Shown here one piece after another: positions 45,345-56,068 of a stretch of 64,000 bases of DNA. How positions within the stretch are numbered: position 1 is the stretch's first letter; every line of letters begins with the position of its first letter. Source of the DNA: Actinomycetota bacterium (GTDB lineage: Bacteria; Actinomycetota; Actinomycetes; Streptosporangiales; Streptosporangiaceae); contig JAFAYQ010000043.1 of the NCBI GenBank assembly GCA_019240215.1, positions 1-64,000 on the forward strand, written 5' to 3'. The translations under genes and the position numbers were made by a program. Under the pieces are notes generated by a model. The model was not told the DNA's origin. It searched no databases and saw only the letters and a program-made list of their open reading frames with translations.

Positions 45345-46280
45345 ATGAGCGACCGCAAGCCGCGACCGCCCAAAGCCGTTATCTCCCGTCGCGTCCTGCT
45401 GGCGGCCGGGGGACTGGTGGTGCTCGGCGAGTTCATCGCCGGCGAGGGTTCCGGCGGGGCCAACGACGCGCGGACCACCGCCAGCAAAGCGCGGGCGTCC
45501 GGTTCGGCCAGCGACCCCGGCAGCCCGGCCGCCAGCCGCGCCTCTGCGGCCCCGCACGCCAGCCCCACCCAGGCCCCGGGCAGCACGCTGCCCACCTCGA
45601 CCCCGAGCGACGTGTCCTCCTCGTCGGCGGCCGCCACACCGGCCACCACACCCACCGAGACCGAGAAGCCGGCCACCGCCGCCAAGGGCAAGCCGCCGCA
45701 GCCGCAGTTCTACATCGACGACGGGCCCAAGACGATCGCGCTGACCATCGACGACGGCCCCAGCTCGATCTACACCCCGCAGATCCTCAGCCTGCTGCAG
45801 CGGTACAAGGTCACCGCGACGTTCTCGATGATCGGCACCGCGGTGGCGGCCGACCCGGGGCTGGCCCGCGAGGTGGCGGCGGCCGGGCACAAGATCGTCA
45901 ACCACACCTGGACCCACGCCAACCTGCCCGCGCTGAGTGCGACCGAGATGGCCATGCAGATCAACAAGGCCAACGACGAGATCCAGAAGGCGACCGGCCG
46001 CCACCTGGACATGTTCCGGGCGCCCTACGGAGCCTGGTCGACGGCCGTACTCGAGCACTGCCAGCAGGTCAAGCTGACTCCGCTGGACTGGTCGGTCGAC
46101 CCGCGCGACTGGGCCCGGCCGGGGGTCAGCGAGATCGTCAGCAACATCATGAAGTACACCAAGACCGGGTCGATCATCCTCGAGCACGATGGCGGCGGTA
46201 ACCGGGCCGAGACGGTGGCCGCGCTCACGATCGCGATCCCCGAGTTGCTGGCGGCCGGCTACCGCTTCCGCACCCCTTGA
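45345..46280 (+). CDS. Exported polysaccharide deacetylase (NodB/CE4 family)
   Basis: The protein has 311 residues. A basic N-terminus with 'RRVLLAAGGLVVLGEFIAG' looks like a signal anchor or a weak twin-Arg-like signal, followed by a long Ser/Thr/Ala/Pro-rich linker (40-118). The NodB domain (about 125-305) has the metal triad D137 (TIDDGPS), H187 and H191 (HTWTH), plus 'FRAPYGAWS' and 'DWSVDPRDW'. It should remove N- or O-acetyl groups from peptidoglycan, chitin or xylan outside the membrane. It precedes tRNA-Pro by 63 bp. Confidence 0.9.
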   Translation: MSDRKPRPPKAVISRRVLLAAGGLVVLGEFIAGEGSGGANDARTTASKARASGSASDPGSPAASRASAAPHASPTQAPGSTLPTSTPSDVSSSSAAATPATTPTETEKPATAAKGKPPQPQFYIDDGPKTIALTIDDGPSSIYTPQILSLLQRYKVTATFSMIGTAVAADPGLAREVAAAGHKIVNHTWTHANLPALSATEMAMQINKANDEIQKATGRHLDMFRAPYGAWSTAVLEHCQQVKLTPLDWSVDPRDWARPGVSEIVSNIMKYTKTGSIILEHDGGGNRAETVAALTIAIPELLAAGYRFRTP

Positions 46281-46343
46281 CGTGCGGCCGGTTACCGCTT
46301 CCGCCCGCCCGGGCGCCGTTCGGCACTAGACTTCGGCTTGTCG

Positions 46344-46417
46344 CGGGCTGTAGCGCAGCTTGGAAGCGCACTGGCTTTGGGTGCCAGGGGTCGCGGGTTC
46401 AAATCCCGCCAGCCCGA
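46344..46417 (+). tRNA. tRNA-Pro (anticodon TGG)
   Basis: The 74-nt cloverleaf has acceptor CGGGCTG/CAGCCCG, anticodon stem CTGGC/GCCAG with loop TTTGGGT (anticodon TGG), T-arm CGCGGGTTCAAATCCCGCC and discriminator A46417. The next bases are CC, so a full CCA is not encoded. Confidence 0.95.
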
Positions 46418-46494
46418 CCGCGTGCTCCGCTTACGGCCGCAAGGCGGTCGTAAATGTGTTCGACTGGCCGGACCCGCTGTGCGAGGCTTCGGCC

Positions 46495-47271
46495 ATGGAC
46501 AGCTCCCGCTACCTCCAGTCCCTGGACGCTGATTTCACCCTGCTGCGCACGGCCGCCCACGCGGCCGGCCTGGACGCGCCGGTGCCCTCCTGTCCCGGCT
46601 GGACCGTGACCGACCTGGTCCGCCACGTGGCCGAGGTATACCTGCACAAGACCCTGGCCATGCAGCTGGGCGAGTTCCCGGGGGACTGGCCCCCGAATTT
46701 CGAGGGCCAGCCGCCGCTGGAGCTGCTGGACCACACCTACGCGGGCCTGGTCGAGGAGCTGACCACCCGCGGGCCCGACGCCCCCGCCCCGACCTGGTAC
46801 AAACCCGAGCCGACGGTGTCGTTCTGGTTCCGCCGGATGGCCCAGGAGACCGTCATCCACCGCATCGACGCCGAGCTGGCCGCGCGAGCGGTCACCGGCC
46901 AGGCGGTCAGCCCGATCCCGGACGACATCGCCGCCGACGGCGTCGGCGAGGTGCTGATCCGCTTCCTCGGCTACGGCTCGAGCACCTGGCCCGAGGAGTT
47001 CGCCGCGCTCAAAGGCCCGCGCCTCGAACGCCCCGGCGGCGACGATACGGTGCTGGTCGAGACGGCCAACGTCAGCTGGACGGTGTCTCCCCGCCCCGAT
47101 CACGTCGACGTCCACACCGGAACCGACGGCGACGTCCACGCGGTCGTCGGCGGCGACCCCGCCCCGCTGCTGACCTGGCTCTGGGGCCGGGGCGAGGAGG
47201 GCGTCTGGTGGACCGGAGATCAAGCCTGGGCCGACTACCTCCGCCGCCTCCTCGTCGCCACCACCCAGTGA
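46495..47271 (+). CDS. TIGR03083-family (maleylpyruvate isomerase-like, mycothiol-dependent fold) protein
   Basis: I choose the ATG at 46495 because earlier in-frame starts lie inside or next to tRNA-Pro. The protein has 258 residues. 'SCPGWTVTDLVRHVAEVY' and 'MAQETVIHRIDAELAA' give the His ligands of the DinB-like metal-binding bundle. A C-terminal domain ('DHVDVHTGTDGDVHAVVGGDPAPLLTWLWGR') is the SCP2-like tail common in actinobacteria. The reaction is unknown. The last codons and stop are duplicated downstream as a 24-bp tandem repeat (47257-47321). Confidence 0.87.
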   Translation: MDSSRYLQSLDADFTLLRTAAHAAGLDAPVPSCPGWTVTDLVRHVAEVYLHKTLAMQLGEFPGDWPPNFEGQPPLELLDHTYAGLVEELTTRGPDAPAPTWYKPEPTVSFWFRRMAQETVIHRIDAELAARAVTGQAVSPIPDDIAADGVGEVLIRFLGYGSSTWPEEFAALKGPRLERPGGDDTVLVETANVSWTVSPRPDHVDVHTGTDGDVHAVVGGDPAPLLTWLWGRGEEGVWWTGDQAWADYLRRLLVATTQ

Positions 47272-47321
47272 CGGCCAGCCGCCACCACCCAGTGACGGCC
47301 AGCCGCCACCAACCAGTAACG
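47257..47321. repeat. 24-bp tandem repeat (2.7 copies) over a gene end
   Basis: The unit spans the last codons, stop and next bases of the preceding gene (GCCACCACCCAGTGACGGCC and 4 more bases). Copies are at 47257-47280, 47281-47304 and a diverged partial at 47305-47321. Each copy carries the stop codon. Confidence 0.7.
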
Positions 47322-47329
47322 ACCTACGG

Positions 47330-47539
47330 TCAGTGGACCATCCGGCCCGCCAGCCGCTGGCGGGCCGAGGGTTCATGCAGCAGCGGACCGGACGTTCGCA
47401 GCAGGAACTCCGCGTAGGTGTCGGGCGCCTCATCCGGTCTCGGCAGGGTCAGATCGTAGGCGAGCCGCCGGATGGTGAGCAGCCGCTGGGCCGCGTTGCA
47501 CTCGGAGATGATTTCCCTGATTCGGCGTGCCACTTTCAT
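47330..47539 (-). CDS. Small hypothetical protein
   Basis: I choose the ATG at 47537-47539, giving 69 residues, mostly helical and charged ('VARRIREIISECNAAQRLLTIRRLAYDL', 'PDTYAEFLLRTSGPLLHEPSARQRL'). No domain is recognised. Third-position GC is high, as in real genes of this genome. It diverges from the GlxA-type gene at 47632 and converges on the repeat at 47257-47321. Confidence 0.55.
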   Translation of the reverse strand: MKVARRIREIISECNAAQRLLTIRRLAYDLTLPRPDEAPDTYAEFLLRTSGPLLHEPSARQRLAGRMVH

Positions 47540-47631
47540 GCTTCCAGCTTGCCGTCCGCCCACCACCGCCGACAGTGGCAGGAAGGACATATCACGATGA
47601 CATCCTGCCAAACAGGACGCATACTCGAGCC

Positions 47632-48714
47632 ATGCTGAACAACGTGGCGGTGGTCGCCCTCGACCGCATCGAGGCGTTCGAGCTGGGCGTGGTGTGTGAG
47701 GTGTTCGGGCTGGACCGGTCGGACGACGGGCTGCCGGTCTACGACTTCGCGGTGGTGGCCGGGGAGCCGGGGCCGATCCGCTGCAACGCCGGCTTCACCA
47801 TCACCGCCCCCTACGACCTCAGCCGCCTGGAGGAGGCCGACCTGATCGCGGTGCCGGCCGTCTCCGACCGGCGCCTGGGCGACCCGCAGCGGATCCCGGG
47901 CCTGTCCCCGCACCCGCTCCCGCCCGACCGGTTCCTGCCCGAGCTGCTGGCCCGCGGCCCGGCCGAGACCGGCCGGTTCCCCGAGGACCTGCTGGACGCG
48001 CTGCGCCGGGCGGTCGACCGCGGGGCGTGGGTGGTCAGCGTCTGCAGCGGCGTGTTCATCCTCGGCGAGGCGGGCCTGCTGGACGGGCGCCGCTGCACGA
48101 CCCACTGGCGGCACGCGGCCGAGCTGTCCCGCCGCTACCCGCGCGCGATCGTCGACCCGCACGTGCTCTACGTGGACGAGGAACCGATCATCACCAGCGC
48201 CGGCACCGGGGCCGGTATCGACGCCTGCCTGCACCTGGTGCGCAAGGTGCAGGGCTCGCGGGTGGCGAACGGCATCGCCCGCCGGATGGTAGTGCCCCCG
48301 CACCGGGAGGGCGGCCAGGCCCAGTACATCAACCGGCCGCTGGGGGAGTCGCCCAGCGGCAGCCTGGCCCCGATCCTGGACTGGATGGCGCTGCACCTGG
48401 ACCAGCCGCTGTCCGTGGCCGACCTGGCCGACCGGGCCCACATGTCGCCGCGCACGTTCGCCCGCAAGTTCACCCAGGAGACCGGGACCACCCCGCTGCG
48501 CTGGCTCACCTCCCAGCGGGTGCTGCTGGCCCAGCAGCTGCTGGAGGACACCGACGAGACCGTGGACGCGATCGCCGACCACGCCGGGTTCGGCAACGCG
48601 GCCGCCCTCCGGCACCACTTCCGGGCCTGGCGGGACACCACCCCGGACGCCTACCGGCGGCTGTTCCGCGGCCCCGATCAGGTCGCCGAGCGCGAGCCCG
48701 TCCCCGTCGGCTGA
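47632..48714 (+). CDS. GlxA-type transcriptional regulator (DJ-1/PfpI + AraC HTH)
   Basis: The protein has 360 residues from the ATG at 47632. The N-terminal DJ-1/PfpI-like domain (about 1-215) includes 'VVSVCSGVFILGEAGLLDGRRCTTHW', with an elbow Cys. The C-terminal AraC double HTH (about 245-345) has 'LSVADLADRAHMSPRTFARKFTQETGTTPLRWL' and 'VDAIADHAGFGNAAALRHHF'. Such regulators control amine, arginine or aldehyde metabolism. The last bases with the stop are partly duplicated, and a hairpin (48713-48732) follows. Confidence 0.92.
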   Translation: MLNNVAVVALDRIEAFELGVVCEVFGLDRSDDGLPVYDFAVVAGEPGPIRCNAGFTITAPYDLSRLEEADLIAVPAVSDRRLGDPQRIPGLSPHPLPPDRFLPELLARGPAETGRFPEDLLDALRRAVDRGAWVVSVCSGVFILGEAGLLDGRRCTTHWRHAAELSRRYPRAIVDPHVLYVDEEPIITSAGTGAGIDACLHLVRKVQGSRVANGIARRMVVPPHREGGQAQYINRPLGESPSGSLAPILDWMALHLDQPLSVADLADRAHMSPRTFARKFTQETGTTPLRWLTSQRVLLAQQLLEDTDETVDAIADHAGFGNAAALRHHFRAWRDTTPDAYRRLFRGPDQVAEREPVPVG

Positions 48715-48732
48715 CGGGAACCCCTTCCCGTC
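48713..48732 (+). terminator. Hairpin at the end of the GlxA-type gene
   Basis: GACGGGAA and TTCCCGTC form an 8-bp stem with a CCCC loop, starting within the stop codon. It arose as part of a 22-bp-spaced duplication of CCCGTCGGCTGAC. Confidence 0.5.
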
Positions 48733-48879
48733 GGCTGACCCGGTAGGCTAGCGGCTTAACGCGTGGTGGCGGTTGCCGCCCGCGATGACCTGAGTTCCCG
48801 CGTTCCCGGTCGCGTCGCGTACGACACGGCAGGCGGTGGAGGGAACCACGCAGGGGACACAAGGAGTAGTGACGCCGAC

Positions 48880-50439
48880 GTGAAGACTGACGTCGAGGAA
48901 CTGAGCCCGACACGCGTCAAGCTGACCGTGGAGGTGCCGTTCGACGAGCTGCAGCCCAGCATCGACAAGGCCTACCGCGAGGTGGGCCGCCAGGTGCGCA
49001 TCCCCGGCTTCCGGCCGGGCCGGGTACCCGCGCGGATCATCGACCAGCGGGTCGGCCGCGCCCCCGTGCTGGAACAGGCCGTCAACGACGCGCTGCCGGA
49101 GCTCTACGGCAAGGCGGTCCAGGAGCAGGAGCTCTACGCGCTGGGCCAGCCCGAGGTGGAGATCACCGCCCTGGACGACGGCAAGGAGCTGTCGTTCACG
49201 GCCGAGGTCGACGTCCGGCCCAAGATCGAGCTGCCCGAGCTGGACACCCTGTCGGTGACGATCGACAACGCCAAGGTCACGCCGGACGACGTCGAGGAGT
49301 ACCTCAGCTCGCTGCGTGAGCGGTTCGCCTCGCTCAAGGGGGCCGACCGCCCGGCCGAGAGCGGTGATTTCGTCTCCATCGACCTGTCCGCCACCGTGGA
49401 CGGCGAGTCGGTCGACGACGCCCAGGCCAGCGGCCTGTCCTACGAGGTCGGCAGCGGCTCGATGCTGGAGGGCCTGGACGACGCGGTGACCGGCATGTCG
49501 GGCGGCGACACCAAGACGTTCAGCACCGAGCTGGCGGGCGGTGACCACGAGGGCGAACAGGCCGAGGTGACCGTGACCGTGCACAGCGTCAAGGTCAAGG
49601 AGCTGCCCGACTTCGATGACGACTTCGCCCAGCTGGCCAGCGAGTTCGACACGATCGGCGAGCTCCGGGCCGACACCCGCACCCGGCTCGAGGCGGCCAG
49701 GCAGCAGCAGCAGGCCGGGCAGGTCCGCGACCGGGCCGTCGAGGCCCTGCTGGACCAGGTCGAGGTGCCGCTGCCGGACAGCGTGGTGGCCGACGAGGCG
49801 CACCGGATGCAGCACCAGATGCAGGACCAGATCCAGGCGGCCGGGGCCGACTGGGACACCTACCTGCAGATCGTCGGCAAGTCCCAGGAGGAGTTCACCG
49901 CCGACCTGGACGAGCAGGCCCGCCGCAGCGTGAAGACCAGCCTGGTGCTGGACCAGCTCGCGCGCCAGGAGGACCTCGGGGTCGACGACGCCGAGCTGTC
50001 CTACTTCGTGACCCGGCAGGCCGAGGCCATGGGGGTCGCCCCCGAGGTGCTGGCCCGCCAGCTGGCCGAGGCCGGCCAGATCGGCGCGGCCGCGGCCGAG
50101 GTGCTGCGGGGCAAGGCGGTGGCCCGGCTGGCCGACCAGGTCCAGGTCAAGGATGAGGACGGCAACGACGTCAGCTACGCCACGCTGATCGGGGCCGACC
50201 AGGCCGAGGAGGAGGCCGCGGAGGTCATCGCCGAGGCTGAGGTCGACGCCGCCGCTGGCGCCGACGGCGCCGCCGGGGACATCGACGAAGCCGTCGCCGG
50301 CGATGAGGCGGTGGCCGAGGCCGAGGACGTCGTCGAGGCCCAAGAGGCCGCCACCGCCCCCGCCGACGACGAGGCCGCGGCCGAGAAGACGCCGGCCAAG
50401 ACCCGCGCCCGCTCCAAGAGCGCGACCAAGAAGTCCTGA
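48880..50439 (+). CDS. tig: Trigger factor (ribosome-associated chaperone)
   Basis: I choose the GTG at 48880 (MKTDVEELSPTRVKLTVEVPFDEL), the conserved trigger-factor start; AAGGAG lies 13 bp upstream. The protein has 519 residues, longer than the usual 430-470. The ribosome-binding signature is 'GFRPGRVPARII' near 46-57, the FKBP-like PPIase domain spans about 150-240, and the C-terminal chaperone arms follow. The extra length is an acidic Glu/Ala/Asp tail (about 440-500) ending in a basic KTRARSKSATKKS. It lies upstream of clpP1-clpP2-clpX, as in most bacteria. Confidence 0.97.
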   Translation: MKTDVEELSPTRVKLTVEVPFDELQPSIDKAYREVGRQVRIPGFRPGRVPARIIDQRVGRAPVLEQAVNDALPELYGKAVQEQELYALGQPEVEITALDDGKELSFTAEVDVRPKIELPELDTLSVTIDNAKVTPDDVEEYLSSLRERFASLKGADRPAESGDFVSIDLSATVDGESVDDAQASGLSYEVGSGSMLEGLDDAVTGMSGGDTKTFSTELAGGDHEGEQAEVTVTVHSVKVKELPDFDDDFAQLASEFDTIGELRADTRTRLEAARQQQQAGQVRDRAVEALLDQVEVPLPDSVVADEAHRMQHQMQDQIQAAGADWDTYLQIVGKSQEEFTADLDEQARRSVKTSLVLDQLARQEDLGVDDAELSYFVTRQAEAMGVAPEVLARQLAEAGQIGAAAAEVLRGKAVARLADQVQVKDEDGNDVSYATLIGADQAEEEAAEVIAEAEVDAAAGADGAAGDIDEAVAGDEAVAEAEDVVEAQEAATAPADDEAAAEKTPAKTRARSKSATKKS

Positions 50440-50441
50440 GC

Positions 50442-50459
50442 GTTCACCCGACAGCGAAA
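50442..50459. promoter_or_regulatory. Candidate ClgR-type operator upstream of clpP1
   Basis: GTTCAC-N6-GCGAAA differs at one base per half from the symmetrical GTTCGC-N6-GCGAAC form of the ClgR box known to activate clp operons in actinomycetes. It lies 87 bp before the clpP1 start, immediately after tig. Confidence 0.5.
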
Positions 50460-50545
50460 ACGGTGCTGCCGAGGCATAGACCGACCGGCCCGGCAGCTAT
50501 CGTCCAAGTCAGAGACGTCGAACGTAATCAAGCGAGGAGAACGCA

Positions 50546-51220
50546 GTGACCACGCATCCCAACCTGGAGGTGCCGGCGATCGTGCGGGCGACCGCCCAGG
50601 AGCTGGCGTCGGCCGCCCCCGTCGCGGCCACCCCGGACGGGGCCGTCCAGCCGTTCGGCGACCAGCTGTTCCAGCGGCTGCTGCGGCACCGGATCGTGTT
50701 CCTCGGCCAGCAGGTCGATGACGACCTGGCCAACCGGATCTGCGCCGAACTGGTGCTGCTCGCGGCCGAGGACCCGCGCCGGGACATCAGCCTGTACATC
50801 AACTCCCCGGGCGGCTCGGTCAGCGCCGGCCTGGCCATCTACGACATCATGCAGTACGTGCCGAACGACGTGGCCACCTACGTGATGGGCATGGCCGCGT
50901 CGATGGCGCAGGTGCTGCTGTGCGCGGGCACGCCGGGCAAGCGTTACGCGCTGCCGCACTCGCAGATCCTGATGCACCAGCCGTCCGGCGGCCTCGGCGG
51001 CACCGCCACCGACATCCGGATCCAGGCCGAGCAGATGCTCTACATCAAGCGGACCATGGCCGAGCGGATCGCCTTCCACACCGGCCAGACGATCGAGCAG
51101 ATCGAGCTGGACTTCGACCGCGACCGCTGGTTCACCGCCGACGAGGCCAAGGACTACGGCTTCGTCGACTCGGTGGTGCGCAGCGCGACCGAGGTGCCCT
51201 CGGCCGGTCCCGTCTCATGA
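50546..51220 (+). CDS. clpP1: ATP-dependent Clp protease proteolytic subunit 1
   Basis: The protein has 224 residues; the GTG follows a GAGGAG site. Catalytic S119 lies in 'GMAASMAQVLL', H144 in 'ILMHQPSGG', and the Asp in the later 'LDFDRDRWFTADEA' region. 'YINSPGGSVSAGLAIYD' is the family signature. Actinobacterial ClpP1 and ClpP2 assemble as a mixed 14-mer that works with ClpX or ClpC1. The stop overlaps the clpP2 ATG (ATGA), ensuring balanced synthesis. Confidence 0.97.
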   Translation: MTTHPNLEVPAIVRATAQELASAAPVAATPDGAVQPFGDQLFQRLLRHRIVFLGQQVDDDLANRICAELVLLAAEDPRRDISLYINSPGGSVSAGLAIYDIMQYVPNDVATYVMGMAASMAQVLLCAGTPGKRYALPHSQILMHQPSGGLGGTATDIRIQAEQMLYIKRTMAERIAFHTGQTIEQIELDFDRDRWFTADEAKDYGFVDSVVRSATEVPSAGPVS

Positions 51221-51900
51221 GTGAGGGTTTTGAAATGAGCCAGGTGAACGCGGGCGGCTTCCGCCCGGCCGAAGCCCGCTACGTCCTGCCGTCCTTCGTG
51301 GAGCGGACGTCGTACGGGGTCAAGGAGATGAACCCGTACAACAAGCTCTTCGAGGAGCGCATCATCTTCCTCGGGGTGCAGATCGACGACGCCTCCGCCA
51401 ACGACGTGATGGCCCAGCTGCTGACGCTGGAGGCGATCGACCCCGACCGCGACATCACGATGTACATCAACTCGCCCGGCGGGTCGATGACCTCGATGAT
51501 GGCCATCTACGACACCATGCAGTTCATCCAGCCCGACATCCAGATGTGCTGCATCGGCCAGGCTGCCTCGGCCGCCGCCGTGCTGCTGGCGGCCGGCACC
51601 AAGGGCAAGCGGATGGCGCTTCCGAACTCCCGCATCCTGATCCACCAGCCGGCCACCCAGGGCGGCGGCTACGAGCAGGTCAGCGACCTGGAGATCCAGG
51701 CCCGGGAGATCATGCGGATGCGCGCGGCGATGGAGGTCATCCTGTCCCGCCACACCGGCCGGGACGAGGAGCTGATCCGCAAGGACATCGAGCGGGACAA
51801 GTTCCTGACCGCCGATGAGGCCAAGGAGTACGGCATCATCGACGAGGTTCTGACCACGCTCAAGCGCGGACAGACCGTCTCCGGGGTACTGTCGTCTTAA
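51217..51900 (+). CDS. clpP2: ATP-dependent Clp protease proteolytic subunit 2
   Basis: The protein has 227 residues from the overlapping ATG; an ATG at 51235 (MSQVNAGGF) is an alternative. Catalytic S118 is in 'GQAASAAAVLL' and H143 in 'ILIHQPATQGG'. 'YINSPGGSMTSMMAIYDTMQFI' is conserved. The N-terminal propeptide before 'RYVLPSFVERTSYG' would be processed. It is the partner of ClpP1 in the mixed proteolytic chamber. A 180-bp gap with no gene precedes clpX. Confidence 0.97.
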   Translation: MSEGFEMSQVNAGGFRPAEARYVLPSFVERTSYGVKEMNPYNKLFEERIIFLGVQIDDASANDVMAQLLTLEAIDPDRDITMYINSPGGSMTSMMAIYDTMQFIQPDIQMCCIGQAASAAAVLLAAGTKGKRMALPNSRILIHQPATQGGGYEQVSDLEIQAREIMRMRAAMEVILSRHTGRDEELIRKDIERDKFLTADEAKEYGIIDEVLTTLKRGQTVSGVLSS

Positions 51901-52080
51901 CCGGAGATTTGCCCCTTCCCCGGCACGCCCCTTAAGGGGTTTGATGGTTCTTGCCGTAGGTTCTGACGGACCGGAGGCGGTAACGTCAAAGCCGGGGCGC
52001 ACGATTTGGCCTGGCGGGACATGTCCGCCGGGACCGGCTTCCACAGCCGTCCCGGCGGCACCATGTAAAGGAGTATCTGG

Positions 52081-53358
<1,278 letters not shown>

Positions 53359-53434
53359 GAGCACATCACAATGCGTGTAGTACAGAGCTGACGAAGGCTC
53401 AAGCGCTGGTCCGGAGTCAATAGACTCACCTGTC

Positions 53435-56068
53435 GTGACCGAGAGCGCTCAGCTTCCCCCGCAGTACGACCCCAGCGAGGTCGAAGGACCGCGCTACGCC
53501 TTCTGGGAGAAGGCCGGCTACTTCACCGCCGACCCGGAGCGGGATGCCCCGACGTTCTCGATCGTCATCCCGCCGCCCAACGTCACCGGGGTGCTGCACA
53601 TCGGTCACGCGCTCGACCACACGATCATCGACACGATCATCCGGCGCCGCCGCATGCAGGGCTACACCGCGCTGTGGCTGCCGGGCATGGACCACGCCGG
53701 CATCGCCACCCAGAACGTGGTCGAGCGGGAGCTGGCCAAGGAGGGCCTCAGCCGCCACGACCTCGGGCGCGAGCGGTTCGTCGAGCGGGTCTGGGAGTGG
53801 AAGGCCGAGTCGGGCGGCAAGATCCTCGGCCAGATGCGCCGCCTGGGCGACAGCGTCGACTGGACCCGCGAGCGGTTCACGATGGACGCGGGCCTGTCCC
53901 GGGCCGTCCAGACCATCTTCAAGCGGCTGTTCGACCAGGGCCTGATCTACCAGGCCGAGCGGATCATCAACTGGTGCCCGCGCTGCCTGACCGCGCTGTC
54001 CGACATCGAGGTCGACCACAGCGACGACGACGGCGAACTGGTCTCGATCCGCTACGGGGACGGCGACGAGTCGATCGTGGTCGCCACCACCCGGGCCGAG
54101 ACCATGCTCGGGGACACCGCGGTCGCCGTCCACCCCGACGACGAGCGTTACCGGCACCTGGTCGGCCAGACCGTCGAGCTGCCGCTGACCGGCCGCCGCA
54201 TCCCGATCATCGCCGACGACCACGTCGACCCGGCCTTCGGTACCGGCGCGGTCAAGGTCACCCCGGCCCACGACCCCAACGACTTCGAGATCGGCCGCCG
54301 CCACGACCTGCCCAGCCTCACCATCCTGGACGAGCGCGGCGTGGTCACCGCCCACGGCCCGTTCCAGGGCCTGGACCGTTTCGAGGCCCGCCCGGCCGTG
54401 GTCGACGCATTGCGCGAAGAGGGCCGCATCGTCAAGGAGATCCGGCCCTACGTGCACGCGGTCGGGCACTGCCAGCGCTGCGGCACCACCGTCGAGCCGC
54501 GGCTGTCGCTGCAGTGGTTCGTCCGGGTCGCCCCGCTGGCCAAGGCGGCCGGCGACGCGGTCCGCGACGGCCGGGTCACCATCCACCCGCCCGAGCTGGC
54601 CGCCCGCTACTTCGCCTGGGTCGACGACATGCACGACTGGTGCATCAGCCGCCAGCTCTGGTGGGGCCACCGGATCCCGGTCTGGTACGGACCGGACGGC
54701 GAAGTGATCTGCGTGGGCCCGGACGAGGAACCGCCCGGCGACGGCTGGCGCCAGGACGCCGACGTGCTCGACACCTGGTTCTCCTCGGCCCTGTGGCCGT
54801 TCTCCACCCTCGGCTGGCCCGACGACACCTCCGACCTGCACGCCTTCTACCCGACCAGCGTGCTGGTGACCGGCTACGACATCCTGTTCTTCTGGGTCGC
54901 CCGGATGATGATGTTCGGGCTGTACGCGATGGGGGACCGGGCCCCGGCCGACGCCGTGCCGTTCCACCACATCGCCCTGCACGGCCTGGTCCGCGACGGC
55001 ACCGGCAAGAAGATGTCGAAGTCGCGCGGCAACGCGGTCGACCCGCTCGACTGGATCGACCGGTTCGGGGCCGACGCCACCCGCTTCACCCTCGCCCGCG
55101 GGGCCAACCCCGGCAACGACGTGCCGGTCAGCGACGAGTGGGCGGCCGGCTCCCGCAACTTCGTCAACAAGCTGTGGAACGCGGCCCGGTTCGCGCTCAG
55201 CCACGGCGCCCGGGTGCCGCGCCAGCTGCCCGACCAGGCCGCGCTGTCGGCCACCGACCGCTGGATCCTCTCCCGGCTGGCGTCCGTGATCAACGCCGTC
55301 GACGCCGACCTCGACCGGTTCGAGCTGGCCAAGGTGTGCGACACGCTGTACCACTTCGCCTGGGACGAGGTCTGCGACTGGTACCTCGAGCTGGCCAAGA
55401 TCCCGCTCATGGCCGGCGCCGACCGCCCCGACGACGCCGCCGCCCAGCGCGCCGCCGCCGTGACCCGGGACGTGCTCGGGCTGGTGCTGGACAACCTGTT
55501 CAAGCTGCTGCACCCGATCATGCCGTTCGTCACCGACGAGCTGTGGACCGCACTGACCGGCGAGGAGTCGGTCATGGTGGCCCCGTGGCCGCGGCTGTCG
55601 TTCACCGACCCGGCCGCCGAGGCCGAACTGGCCGGGGTCATGCGGCTGGTCACCGAGGTCCGCCGGTTCCGGTCCGACCAGGGCCTGCGCCCGGCCCAGC
55701 GGGTCCCGGCCCGGCTGCGCGGCCTGGCCGAGAGCCCGCTGGCCGCCCACGAGGAGCAGATCCGCACGCTGCTGCGCCTGACCGAGCCGGCCGACGGCTT
55801 CACCCCGACCGCCGCCATCGAGGCCGAGGGCGTGATGGCCGAGATCGACACCGCCGGCACCATCGACGTCGCCGCCGAGCGCCGCCGGATGGACAAGGAC
55901 CTGGCCGCCGCCCGCAAGGAAGCCGACCAGGCCCGGGCCAAACTGGCCAACACCGGCTTCACCGCCAAGGCCCCGGCCGCCGTCATCGACAAGACCCGCG
56001 AACGCCTGGCCACCGCCGAGCAGGACATCGAGCGCCTGACCGAGCGCCTCGCCGCCCTGGGAAGCTGA
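53435..56068 (+). CDS. valS: Valyl-tRNA synthetase
   Basis: The enzyme has 877 residues from GTG 53435. The class I HIGH motif is at 55-58 ('[12 protein letters not shown]') and KMSKS near 527 ('[16 protein letters not shown]'). The editing (CP1) domain lies between, with '[15 protein letters not shown]' and '[11 protein letters not shown]'. The C-terminal coiled-coil arm (about 810-877) is present. It charges tRNA-Val in the cytosol. Only 76 bp separate it from clpX, and I saw no T-box-like leader. Confidence 0.97.
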   Translation: MTESAQLPPQYDPSEVEGPRYAFWEKAGYFTADPERDAPTFSIVIPPPNVTGVLHIGHALDHTIIDTIIRRRRMQGYTALWLPGMDHAGIATQNVVERELAKEGLSRHDLGRERFVERVWEWKAESGGKILGQMRRLGDSVDWTRERFTMDAGLSRAVQTIFKRLFDQGLIYQAERIINWCPRCLTALSDIEVDHSDDDGELVSIRYGDGDESIVVATTRAETMLGDTAVAVHPDDERYRHLVGQTVELPLTGRRIPIIADDHVDPAFGTGAVKVTPAHDPNDFEIGRRHDLPSLTILDERGVVTAHGPFQGLDRFEARPAVVDALREEGRIVKEIRPYVHAVGHCQRCGTTVEPRLSLQWFVRVAPLAKAAGDAVRDGRVTIHPPELAARYFAWVDDMHDWCISRQLWWGHRIPVWYGPDGEVICVGPDEEPPGDGWRQDADVLDTWFSSALWPFSTLGWPDDTSDLHAFYPTSVLVTGYDILFFWVARMMMFGLYAMGDRAPADAVPFHHIALHGLVRDGTGKKMSKSRGNAVDPLDWIDRFGADATRFTLARGANPGNDVPVSDEWAAGSRNFVNKLWNAARFALSHGARVPRQLPDQAALSATDRWILSRLASVINAVDADLDRFELAKVCDTLYHFAWDEVCDWYLELAKIPLMAGADRPDDAAAQRAAAVTRDVLGLVLDNLFKLLHPIMPFVTDELWTALTGEESVMVAPWPRLSFTDPAAEAELAGVMRLVTEVRRFRSDQGLRPAQRVPARLRGLAESPLAAHEEQIRTLLRLTEPADGFTPTAAIEAEGVMAEIDTAGTIDVAAERRRMDKDLAAARKEADQARAKLANTGFTAKAPAAVIDKTRERLATAEQDIERLTERLAALGS

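Noticed and set aside
53359..53434. Possible T-box or attenuator leader for valS
   Set aside because: The spacer is only 76 bp, with no T-box core and no specifier stem-loop visible.
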